This document shows, piece after piece, positions 48,701 to 56,039 of a stretch of 64,000 bases of DNA. Every line of letters starts with the position of its first letter. Within the stretch, counting starts at the first letter, position 1. Made by a program: the position numbers and the translations under genes. Source of the stretch: Dermanyssus gallinae (Eukaryota; Arthropoda; Arachnida; Mesostigmata; Dermanyssidae); assembly GCA_003439945.1 (NCBI GenBank), contig QVRM01002419.1, positions 1 to 64,000 of the forward strand, written 5' to 3'. The notes under the pieces were generated by a model that worked only from the letters and a program-made list of their open reading frames with translations, was not told where the DNA came from and ran no database searches.

Positions 48701-51700
48701 AATTTGAGTGAGCAGCACGTGCCGCTGCTGAAAGTGAAGGATATAGTGCAACAGGTGATTTCAAAGATTATATCGATGTTGAAAGATATCATCGCGCAAA
48801 CAGTGGCTAGGACCATTCAGGAAGTTATCCCGAGCATTCTGGGAGGGCTGATGGGCGCCCCGTCAGCCGCCTCGCTTTTACTGCAACCCACGACCAATGA
48901 CGCTGATAGCGCCAGACCTACACAACAGGACAGAAGCGCAGGTCGTGCAACGACATCTTCCTCATGCTTCAAGTCGACCTGACATCTGAAGACAACGGTG
49001 AACAGGCCCCTTGCGTACGAGAACCGGCAGAACCAGTAAAATCCAGTAGTGGGTGCGCGTATTCAGATAGTAATGTGGAACTGCGAGGGGAGGGGGGTGT
49101 TAGATCTGCTAGGGGACGACGCATACAGAAGGATAGACATTCTTATTTTGACGGAGACCTAGGCGCGAGAGCAGTTTGATATACGGGGATTCTATGGGTA
49201 CCATGCACTGGCGCCTTGTAGAGAGGGTCCGGGTAGGTCAAGCGGGGGAGTATCCGTTTTTGTTAGACCATTGGTAGGAGAAATGAACGTAAAAATAGTA
49301 GCAGAAAATCTGATTGCAGTAGCTTCACCCAAACTAGAAATAATGGCCACCTATGTGCAACCGGCGGGGACGGAGTCAACGGAAACGATTATTGAGCGCC
49401 TCTTGCTGGGTATAGAAGCGTTACCGAGAAAGGCTCCAATAATTATAGGAGGGGACTTTAATGCGAGATTAGACAGAATTGATTCGGAAAGAACGGTAGC
49501 CTTGCTAGACGTACTGGATGAAATCGGCTGCTGGGTAGTCAACAGCGCGAATGTGTTTACATATGAATGCCACTCTGGTTCGTCAGTGATTGATCTTTTT
49601 GCAACAGATATGGATAGAAGGGACATAACGTTTGCAGGGGAAAACAATCTGTTACAGGAAGAGGCGGGACTTAGAAAGCATACACCGATGGGCATCTGGG
49701 TGAAAATTAAGGGGACTGTTCAAGAGCGGGGAAGGGGGGAAAGCTCAGGAAGAAGGCTTAACGTTAATACTCTATTACAGGGGCTTAATAAAGTATTTCC
49801 GGAGCCAGAGGCGATACACTTAGATTGCTACGAACGCAGCATGGCAGGGTTATTCAATTCTGCGATACTACCGGTGCAGAAGAGAAGCGAAAGACCTTGG
49901 TTTAGTGAGCGGTGTAGGATGGCCAAACAGGCCAATAGGTTGACGCGGGAATACGTAAAAATCGTTCCGATAATGCGGCCGTTGGCCTCGTTGGTTAAAC
50001 GGTTGGTTAAGGCATCGTATAAAAAAGAAAAGCAAAGGTCGGATACAACCCCCAAAACGGTGGTAGAATGTGAAGGCCCCTGGGATCAAACGACAGAGGA
50101 AGCTAGGGTTTGGATAGTGAGGGCAATCACTCTTAGGGAAGTAATGGAAACAATCGACAGAGCACCACGGGGGAAAACGCACGGAAATAATTTGATAAGG
50201 AATGAACACATGAAAGATACCTTAGTTCTCGCGCCATGCTGGCAAGCTCTATTCAATGAATGCTTAAACTCTGGGGAAATTCCACAGGCCTGGAGGGAAG
50301 CGACATTAATTGTCATTCCCAAAGGAAAGGGTATAGAAACGGAACCAGAGGCTTGGGGGGGAATAGCAATAAAGAGCTGCCCATACAAGATATTTTCAGG
50401 AATAATAGCTAGGAGATTGGAGTCTTTCTTAGAGGAAAGGGGGTAATACCAGAGGAACAGCATGGATTTAGGAAGGGAAGGTCAACTCACTCAGCAATTG
50501 AAGGGCTGCTCGGAGCAATCTGGGATACTCTGCCCAGGCCGAAGAATTGCCTATATGCTGTGTTTGTAGATTTAAAAGCGGTGTTTGACATAGCGCCAAG
50601 GGATAAGATAGTTAAAGAGCTAGCTAAAATAGGAATGCCGGGAGCAATGCTGAGGTTGCTCATCAGCATCTTAAAACAAAACACGGTGCTGATTGACAAC
50701 GGGGTTGGCATTGCGGTGGAGGTAATTCAAACCACAGGTGTCGCGCAGGGCGATGGACTGAGTCCACTACTGTTTTCCGTTCTTCTGGGTGGGCTCCCCG
50801 AACGGATAAGGACGGGCTGGACTCGAGAGTGGGCCAAGATTTTAATGTACGCAGATGATGTAGTAATCTTTAGTTGTAGCCTTTTCAGAGTGAAGCAAGC
50901 AATGGATCGGCTAGTTACATTCATGGATGAAATGAGCTTAAAAGGTTAATTGGGAAAAGACAGTAGCCATGAAATTCCAAAGGGAAGGCCGTCTGGCCAG
51001 GGATGACGTACTTCAAATCAGGGGAAAGGAATTAAAATTTGTAAATAAATTTACATAATTAGGGCTCACCTTAACAACAAGGGGCAGTAGTTTTCGATCA
51101 CACATCCAGGAGAGGGTTAAGAAGGCCACTATTGCAGCCGCGGCAATTAAATGTCCACATAAGCTTTTGGACGATGCAGCAGTAGCCTTTTTGGGATACA
51201 GATAGCGCCCATCGCCACATATGGCATTTCACTAATATAGGATAAGGTGGGAGTAGACGAATTGCGTTTAATCGATGGGGTAAGGTTTTTCTTTCTAAAG
51301 AGGGTTTTTGCGCTTTCAAATACATGCAGAAATAAGGTGGTCCACGTGTTGGAAGGTGGCCCACTGCTGACAGAGGAGCTACAAAAACTGGAATCTGAAG
51401 AATACGTGCGCCTTTGACGTTTATATGCGAAATTGGCGAACCAAAATTAGCGAGGTAGACTTAGGAATTTATGGGACAGCAGCAATGAGAAGCACTGGGT
51501 GGAGGGCTAGCTGGGTGAAAGATCGCCATTTAACAACGGCCTTTGCAGCCCACGGATTTCATTACGTTCTATGCAACGTGGAGGGCTTCCATGAACCACA
51601 AGACAAAAGTCGATGCAAAGAATGCTGGAGTAAATGTGATAGATACCACGCCGCGGTTTGGCCGGCGGTTCGGTCCATAGCAGAACTGGCAAAACGCTAG

Positions 51701-52062
51701 ATCGATTGTTGTGTGGAAAACTGTGATGTAACATAAACACACTTACCCTGCCCGAGTGTTAATAAATAAATAATAATTAATCTGGTTATTCGCTTTTCGC
51801 TACGCGAGCTCATGAAGTGTCTTGCTTTGTGCGCCCAAACACGCCGGTATAATCGGTTCCATCATGCGTTAACTGGTTCTTCCGCAAACGTAGATTTTGC
51901 ACAACTATGTAGGAGAAAATAAGCAGAATAACTACTTTTATAAATATCACTGTATCTCCTAAATAAGACGCTTCCGGGTCCTCTTTTCATTGGAAAAACT
52001 TATTTTCTAGCCAAGTTCTACCAAATCTCGAAATAAGTACATAACGATATTAATGACCCTGT

Positions 52063-52111
<49 letters not shown>

Positions 52112-53398
52112 GAGCGAGAGAGAGAGAGAGAATCATGCAAAGAAAGCAAGAGCGATCGAGAGGCCGAGAAACGAATGACCCTGATGTAACCTTTACCTTC
52201 TTCTTAGAGCGGCCATCGGAGATGAAGAAGGCGTCGTAAGTGTAGCATACCGTCACCGCCGACGACGACGAAGATGACGTTGGTGAAGACACTCCTAGCG
52301 GCGAATGTTGCCCGCCATGCTGATTAATCGGCTGACCGATCGGCTGATCGGTGTCGCTCTGTTTCTGTTGTTGTTGTTGCTGTTGCTGCTGCTGTCTCGT
52401 GCTGAGGTCGATGGCTTCGCCAGCAACTGAGGGCAGCAGACACAGAGGTGGTAGCGCGGCTCGATTCGGCCGAAACGGAATATCGAAGGCCGGGTTGAAT
52501 ATTCGCGGGGTTGTAAGAGGTTGAGCCGCATACTGAGGTGCGGCGGGGCTGGTGGAAACAGCGGCAACAAGGGCGGCCGCTGCCGCCCCTGGGGTACTCG
52601 CATGGGTAGTTGGCCGCCCCCCATAATTGAAGATAGGTCTAGCAGTTGCGGTCGTAGAACTATTGGTGGTAGTGGAAGTTACAGCGGTACAAACAGCAGC
52701 AGCAGCAGAAGAAACCGTTTCAATTTCGACCCGATAGGCGGAGAAATCGTCGACCCGCCGAAGCCGAGGAGACGCACTGGGCGTGGTCGACAAAGCTGGA
52801 GGAGGCGGATCTTCATCAGTTGTCGTGTTTATTAGTATCTCTCCTCGTTCGGTCGACTGCCGACGAAGATGTGTTCCAGAGTACAATGTTGGGGAAGTGG
52901 CGAAACCCGTTGTCGTCGTCGTGGATGTTTTTGCAATTGCCTTTGTCGGTTTTGTTGTTGTTATGATAGTTGTTGTTGTTGTTGGTGCTACTGCTGCCAA
53001 TGCTGTTGTTGTCACCGCTGCGTTTTCAGCGGATGTGGTTATTATTGTTGTTTTTGTTGTTGTTGTTGTTGCTGCTGCTGCTGTTGTTGCTTCTGTCGTT
53101 GTCGTTTTTGCTGTTGCACTTGGTAACGCTGCTGCGGTTGTTGTTAATGTCGTTGCTGCAACTGAAGGTATGCTTGCTGCTGCTACTGCAGCTGCCAGAA
53201 GTGCAGTTTTGTCGATGTTGATTTGGTGAGCAATGCCTGACGAAGTTCTACCACAGGACGTGTCGGGGACGTAGCCTGGCGACGACGTAGGCAAAGTCAG
53301 AAGTGGTAGTGTTTCGGCCAATGTATTGAGCGTCGTTGTTGATGCTACTGTCGCATCGCCGACAAATCGGGGTTGGCGGCGTGCCGTCGGAGATGAAC
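34456..53398 (-). CDS. scrt: scratch zinc-finger transcription factor (5' partial)
   Basis: Four minus-strand exons: 52197-53398, 44683-44904, 35356-35482, 34456-35009 (stop). Borders are GT..AG and phases agree at every join (0, 0, 1); the first exon shown begins in phase 1. Together they encode about 700 residues. Scratch is a Snail-superfamily repressor that promotes neuronal fate in animals. It is identified as Scratch by DAFFISDGRSKKK before the fingers and by near-identical fingers: [84 protein letters not shown], and a C2HC fifth finger CDRCQRRFALKSYLNKH. The N-terminal SNAG repression motif (MPRxFL) was not found upstream in the window, so at least one 5' exon is missing. The introns of 9.2 and 7.3 kb are packed with transposons. 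Confidence 0.93.
35356..35482 (-). CDS. scrt: scrt exon: second half of finger 2 and finger 3
   Basis: 127 bp from acceptor CTTGAGCAG to donor GTTTGT. It encodes [15 protein letters not shown] and [21 protein letters not shown]. Gln replaces the Pro usual in this family (SRPWLLQGH). The intron after it is only 346 bp but contains about 60 bp of (TA)n (35262-35320). Confidence 0.93.
35711..36886 (-). pseudogene. mariner transposase with one nonsense codon
   Basis: The minus-strand frame is open except for one TGA after KKLRAK, near 36464-36466, where relatives have Trp (KLRAKWVPHLL). The N-terminal helix-turn-helix part contains NATQVKTELDEVYG and GRPKTATDEENVEKV. The catalytic domain has VTVDESWVHHY, LFHQDNAPAHKS and YSPDLAPSDYFLF. 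There are 34 residues between the second and third Asp, the D,D34D spacing of mariner. No in-frame ATG starts the frame. Nor is there a stop before the terminal repeat, so the frame runs through the TIR into flanking (TA)n. The catalytic triad is intact, but the missing start and the nonsense codon make it inactive. Confidence 0.9.
35711..37001 (-). mobile_element. mariner element, nearly complete (scrt intron)
   Basis: 1291 bp, the standard mariner length, bounded by terminal inverted repeats starting CAGGTAGTTC (left) and ending with its complement GAACTACCTG. TA target dinucleotides lie at 35709-35710 and 37002-37003. The left end is inserted at a (TA)n tract (35675-35710). The terminal repeats extend about 28 bp with two mismatches. 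Insertion is in scrt intron sequence, 229 bp upstream of the exon at 35356-35482. Confidence 0.92.
37161..37256 (+). repeat. 3'-end fragment of the 46666-51776 LINE family
   Basis: About 95 bp matching the 3' end of the full element (compare 51680-51776). Shared blocks are GAACTGGCAAAACGCTAGAT, GATTGTTGTGT, CTGTGATGTAACATAA and an AATAAATAA tail. This is a severely 5'-truncated copy, in the same orientation as the full one. Confidence 0.85.
37541..37825. mobile_element. Solo LTR, copy 1 (scrt intron)
   Basis: 285 bp beginning TGTAGGATTGCAGTG and ending GGACACTACA (TGTAG..CTACA inverted termini). It is flanked by the 5-bp target-site duplication ATAAG at 37536-37540 and 37826-37830. It is about 90% identical by eye to 39002-39290. 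Internally it has AATAAA-like (GAATAAATGAG) and a degenerate TATA region. There is no second LTR or internal gene next to it, so it is a solo LTR from recombination. Confidence 0.9.
38085..38565 (+). pseudogene. IS630/Tc1-mariner-type transposase, copy 2
   Basis: Same family as 25895-26445. Plus-strand segments include ANWAYEMMQRDADFVKK, VFSHKAHSNLNGSVSK, and IHWPSRSSDLEPLGFPLW at the third catalytic position. The region with the second catalytic Asp is deleted: the sequence passes from 'ATGCGAGTGAGCTTT' directly to AAGGACGAAGTG. It is frame-shifted and inactive. Confidence 0.75.
39002..39290. mobile_element. Solo LTR, copy 2 (scrt intron)
   Basis: 289 bp, TGTAGGATAGCAGTG to GGATACTACA, flanked by target-site duplication ATTTT at 38997-39001 and 39291-39295. 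A promoter-like GAGTATATAAGG box and a GAATAAATGAG signal lie in order inside, as expected for an LTR (U3-R). Its different duplication from copy 1 shows an independent insertion. The two copies are therefore not the ends of one element. Confidence 0.92.
39296..43762. other. scrt intron, no further gene
   Basis: Intronic sequence. 40700-42500 is GC-richer and apparently transposon-free, with a CAA/CAG repeat at 41388-41455. Frames through this repeat in all phases are explained by composition. (TA)n at 42856-42878 and 43313-43336. The GC-rich block might hold regulatory sequence, but nothing specific was recognised. Confidence 0.4.
43763..43971. mobile_element. Short MITE with TIR AAAGTGCGTTGCAA
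   Basis: 209 bp with terminal inverted repeats AAAGTGCGTTGCAAA / TTTGCAACGCACTTT (about 15 bp), flanked by (TA)n on both sides (43733-43762 and 43972-43992). No coding capacity. TIRs and TA flanks fit a Tc1/mariner-derived MITE. Internal direct matches (GTTGCAAAA..TAGCAACA near both ends) extend the inverted repeat imperfectly. Confidence 0.88.
43972..44682. other. scrt intron: (TA)n cluster
   Basis: (TA)n at 44014-44068 and 44384-44424. Between them lies a possible transposon remnant starting 'GAAACCGGATTCTG' at about 44087, with 'GGACAGAGGGCGCTGC'. I could not assign it. Confidence 0.45.
44683..44904 (-). CDS. scrt: scrt exon: finger 1 and first half of finger 2
   Basis: 222 bp (74 codons, phase 0 at both ends), acceptor GTAACTGCAG, donor GTACGTAG. 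It encodes a Ser/Thr/Pro linker, finger 1 ([21 protein letters not shown]), SPDSQLAKK and the first Cys pair of finger 2 (CPTCGK). The intron interrupts finger 2 directly after CPTCGK. Confidence 0.94.
44905..45604. other. scrt intron: simple repeats
   Basis: AT-rich sequence with TATA/TATG-type repeats at 44970-45048 and (TA)n at 45233-45295. No gene. Confidence 0.4.
45605..45793. repeat. Alternating (TA)n and transposon termini
   Basis: Three (TA)n tracts (about 45612-45635, 45650-45673 and 45690-45716) are separated by near-identical ends, CAGTGTCATTCATTATA, CAGTGTCCTTACATTATA and CAGTGTCATTGTT. The fourth CAGTGTCATTCATAT at 45794 starts the MITE that follows. Confidence 0.85.
45794..46285 (+). 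mobile_element. MITE family M copy
   Basis: Starts CAGTGTCATTCATATCG and shares its interior with 23184-23704 (TTTATAAAAGTAGTTATTCT, CTCCTACATAGTTGCGC, ACGTTTGCGGG, AGGAAAGTCATAAAAAGTC). The right end runs to the 'CTTAGTTTTTTTCGACAGCC' region, but its outer terminal repeat is lost. A partial left end of another copy lies at 46303-46410 (GAGGTTTGGTAGAACTCGG). Confidence 0.75.
47152..47302 (+). mobile_element. Tiny 5'-truncated R1-like LINE in the 5' UTR of the 5.1-kb LINE
   Basis: 151 bp ending in a poly(A) of about 12 nt, flanked by AGTCTTCATCTCT at 47139-47151 and 47303-47315. The sequence is the 3' end found at 28360-28500 in inverse orientation (TGATGCACATGCGCCACTAG on the minus strand). 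It could be mistaken for a SINE. The longer 28341-28889 copy shows that it is a LINE 3' UTR tail. Confidence 0.85.
47471..48982 (+). CDS. ORF1 (gag-like, CCHC zinc knuckles) of the 5.1-kb LINE
   Basis: Intact 503-codon frame with ATG at 47471. The role in the family is to bind element RNA and form the retrotransposition particle. An N-terminal charged region with VTRSRRARAPKVVVERK is followed by an RRM-like part (residues about 120-260) and three zinc knuckles around residues 272-325. Knuckle 1, CFKCYSMDNFAANC, has Asn where His is expected. Knuckle 2 is CRKCGSTEHLRKVC. Knuckle 3 is CSLCFGEHEATWGSC. The C-terminal part has a hydrophobic amphipathic stretch (IVQQVISKIISMLKDIIAQ). The Asn may impair one knuckle. 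Confidence 0.88.
   Translation: MPMQRTPTKEVQRDVPAYVHVDVEADGRIAGPTNDAGGPAHRPKAGCGKRVASSPVEDTRSKDKRISQAVAHSATVGVTTESTENGGDGEDVPDESEFITVTRSRRARAPKVVVERKGAVIFSADDNSLELHFNDVCDFIAKHVKGKMKEPRFTRSRELLIVIEAEEDRATLLSLQELANVKVSARISGGRSTVKGKISGMHPSISEATILAALQPCGVSEAIWVKTKDPKTNIVSTSEQVILTFAGGNFPAEVRLGLKRHGVVLYRPPMQCFKCYSMDNFAANCKLLNPRCRKCGSTEHLRKVCKAQARCSLCFGEHEATWGSCPHRLKRMKSLQKSSQNTIGKRLDAPLVPLCTPVGHIQASDNFSRRTLSSVVKNGIKVNEATSKPQRPKPPKDPALTSAPPATVESNLSEQHVPLLKVKDIVQQVISKIISMLKDIIAQTVARTIQEVIPSILGGLMGAPSAASLLLQPTTNDADSARPTQQDRSAGRATTSSSCFKST
49061..51700 (+). pseudogene. ORF2 (endonuclease-RT) of the 5.1-kb LINE, broken
   Basis: The endonuclease opens with IQIVMWNCEG (49061). A TAG at 49160-49162 follows ILILTET. 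It continues with SSGGVSVFVRP, ATYVQPAG and GGDFNARLDR. RT motifs include IPKGKG, QHGFRKGRSTHSA, YAVFVDLKAVFD, GVAQGDGLSPLLF and an intact MYADDVVIF near 50845-50870. Lesions: the early TAG; a one-base loss in a G-run near 50441-50446 (before IPEEQHGFR); a one-base gain near 50943-50950; a TAA near 51055 after VNKFT; later stops. The C terminus has GFHEPQ and a Cys-His cluster (CKECWSKCDRYH). The catalytic residues are intact, but the frame is not. Confidence 0.88.
52063..52130. repeat. (TA)n and (GA)n
   Basis: (TA)n at 52068-52106 bordering the family M MITE, followed by GAGAGAGAGAGAGA at 52114-52130. Confidence 0.9.
52197..53398 (-). CDS. scrt: scrt exon: disordered N-terminal region and DAFFISDGRS motif
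   Basis: 1202 bp from acceptor TGTTTCGCCAG (phase 1) to donor GTAAAG after GRSKKK. It encodes about 400 residues, mostly low-complexity: Ala/Thr-rich tracts from GTT/GCT repeats (52920-53200), a Gln run at 52355-52395 and Pro/Ser segments. The conserved element is at the end, VCYTYDAFFISDGRSKKK, found before the fingers in vertebrate and insect Scratch. No in-frame ATG is needed here; translation must start in an upstream exon. The low-complexity part is far longer than in vertebrate SCRT1/2. Confidence 0.88.
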
Positions 53399-54519
53399 CT
53401 GGCGAAACACAAGCGTTTGAATGAAAGTCTTATTAGTGTGCGGTCGAAGCATTTTCTACAACGAGTAGAAATATCCTTGACCTATGTCTAATCACTGCTT
53501 ATACTTCATTTGCGACTGTTAGCTGCATTGCACAGCTATTAGATTCGTGGTTTAGCCACCTAGCATACAACCGTAATCCGATTTAGTTTTGAGTTTATTT
53601 TATTTTACTTGCCTGATATTCTAGGTTCTTACTCTTAATTTCCTATGTCCTGTAGAGACTATTGTTATTATCCAACGATGGTGCTGTTTGCTGGCATTGC
53701 GGCGGCAAAAAATGTTTTCCGCTAAATTTGGCCATCCGAAGACTGTCGTCTTCACGACGTCACTGTCGGGGGCGAGTTACTTCAACTGTATTCTCAAATG
53801 CTAGGATAGGATTGTTGACCATAGAGGGCAAGGCGTACGATATTGATTATGTGTCATATTGCTGTGGTTCACTCGAGAACTCTTAAGGTCAATAATTGTA
53901 CGGATGAGTATTTCAGACCGACTGGTTAACGCACCGGCCTAGTCAGTCAGAGGTATGAACTGGCATGTGTGCTGGCTTGGTTTAATTGACCTAACTAAGT
54001 AAAGCTTAATTGACTGGCTTAATTGCATAGTCTAGTAGCCAAGTATTGATCTCTGAACATAATAGTTACCGTGTTGCCGCGTTTAGCTTGGCACCGTACT
54101 CTAGACATTTAGAACCTATTAAAAACCCAAGAGAATCACATGATACCGCGTAAGTTTTCTAGATGTATATATAACCATCTCTCTCATCTTAAAAATCTTA
54201 TCTCCTAGACCGCTGGATACATTAGCCATCCTTGCTCGTGTTCACTACTTTGGATGTATGGCTACCCTCCTGGACCATTAGTATATCTATCATAGAGTAG
54301 TTTCATCAGGTTGATCTATGTCGGGCTCATACGGCGAGGGCCAATGATAGCGTTAGTCGAATTCCAAGGTATGATACATTTCACTTGATGTATGCAAGGT
54401 GGTCTCCGTCCTGGATTTGTTTCTGAAACCAAGGTCAACTGCATTCCGGTGACAAAAAGCGAGGTCGACCTCTGCACAGTGCTCCGAATGGAAGGCTCGC
54501 TTTATTTTGGCATCTGACA

Positions 54520-54553
<34 letters not shown>

Positions 54554-54721
54554 ATTCATTGTATAGCCAAAGATACATGAAAAAGTGCTGTTAAAGCATT
54601 TCTGGAAAAATTATGTTAAATTTGTTCATAAATGCTGCTAAAGACAATTGTTTTTCACCAGATTGTCATTTTCCCTTTGCTTTGTTGTTACTGTTGTTGC
54701 TATGCATTGGTATTTTGTATA
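53399..54721. other. scrt upstream intron/flank, no exon recognised
   Basis: No SNAG-like MPR(S/A)FL frame on the minus strand. (TA)n at 54522-54551. A degraded tRNA-like head (GACTGGTTAACGCACCGG near 53921-53940) may be SINE debris. Confidence 0.4.
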
Positions 54722-55213
54722 TCAGAGGCGTTCCCTGCGAAGCCTCGATAGATACGACATGAACAACAACAGAAGCCGCCTCGGCTTTACGAAAGCTCTA
54801 CGAATGAATATTCGGCGGGCGAGCCGCAGGAAAAGCATCGTGACGTCGCTTTGCGTCTTCGTCTCTACCTTAAGCTCTCGTCCGACATCGACGTCGAGTT
54901 GATGCCGATTGGAATCAGCGGTTGCGACAGTGGCAGCCGTCAACCCGGACTCGGATGATTTCGGAGGCGTTTGTCGTTGGATGCGTTGCCAACGGCGGGC
55001 GCTTGCGTCTGATCCGAGTCGGAAATGCTCTTCGGCAAGTGGCATCGCAACAGTCCCCGATCCCGATAAAACACCACCGCCACCACTACCACCACGGCCA
55101 CATTGCATCTGCATTGCCGCCGTACTATCCACAGTTCCTGTTCTCTTTCCCGCTATTTACCTACCTCGATCATCCACAATCTCTCCACTCTCTTTCTCTC
55201 GCTCTCTGTCTCT

Positions 55214-55215
<2 letters not shown>

Positions 55216-55248
<33 letters not shown>
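55216..55248. repeat. (TA)n after (CT)n
   Basis: Mixed (TC)n-rich region 55175-55215 passing into (TA)n. Confidence 0.85.
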
Positions 55249-55249
<1 letters not shown>

Positions 55250-55907
55250 CACCCTTTTCTCTATCGCTTCTTCTCACGTTCTTTCACTGTGGGCCGTCTT
55301 TCCGTTGACGTCCTCATATGCCTACGCTATCTCTGTGAAGCATTTTACGCGGCTGGCGTTTTTCTCTCTCCCATTAACAAGAAGACTGAATATCAACATT
55401 CCTAACCCCCCACCCACCCATTCCCTCGGATGATGGGAGTGGTGGTGATGATGATGATAATGGCCCAAATCCAAACTAGTGTAGTATACGCGTAAAACGA
55501 TGGTGGACCGAATGCATGTAGCATATATACAATAAAAACGTAGTCGCCGTTGAAGCAGCCGCAGACACAGGAGTCGAGGGATCCACCGACAAAACACCCC
55601 CACCGGTCTGGACGCCTTCGGACTGTAGGGGGTCGGTGGGGTAGACTAGCTGCACAGAAAAGCACAGCGTAGCAATCGCTGCATTGCTTCGTTGGTCATC
55701 GCCTAGATCCATCGGCGCCTTCAGCAGAAACAGAAACAGCAGCGGCTGCGGATGGCGACGTCAGAGGAGAGTGGGTAAGGTGTATGAAGCTACCGGACAC
55801 ATACAGAGGCCGTCACTAAGATACACGTACATACCTCCGACAACGTCATTCAACAGCAACAGCAGCTATAGTAGCAGCGACGTACGCATATCCTCTCACA
55901 TACAGGA

Positions 55908-56022
<115 letters not shown>

Positions 56023-56039
56023 AGGGCATAAGCTCTTCA

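Larger units (their letters stand above)
46666..51776 (+). mobile_element. Full-length non-LTR retrotransposon with 13-bp TSD
   Basis: 5111-bp insertion flanked by TTAATCTGGTTAT at 46653-46665 and 51777-51789. It has a 5' UTR of about 0.8 kb (46666-47470) containing a TCA/ATC-rich stretch, ORF1, ORF2 and a short 3' UTR ending in (TAA)n rather than poly(A). ORF2 has an apurinic-type endonuclease, RT and a C-terminal Cys-His cluster shared with 10033-11331. Clade not assigned with confidence. It is antisense to scrt and lies in its 7.3-kb intron. A perfect long TSD suggests recent insertion, yet ORF2 carries several lesions. Confidence 0.9.
46459..52062 (-). mobile_element. MITE family M copy split by a LINE insertion
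   Basis: Reverse-oriented copy in two parts, 46459-46652 and 51790-52062, joined across the duplicated site TTAATCTGGTTAT. The outer end at 52062 is TGACCCTG next to (TA)n (52068-52105). Order and sequence follow family M read from the right (CTTAGTTACTTGACAAC, then the 'ATTTTGCACAACTATGTAGG' block, then CCAAGTTCTACCAAAT). It was therefore present before the 5.1-kb LINE inserted. Confidence 0.85.

Noticed and set aside
52869..53229. Plus-strand Cys- or Leu-rich frames
   Set aside because: They are antisense to the Ala/Thr repeat of the scrt exon, which has correct splice borders and the conserved DAFFISDGRS motif.
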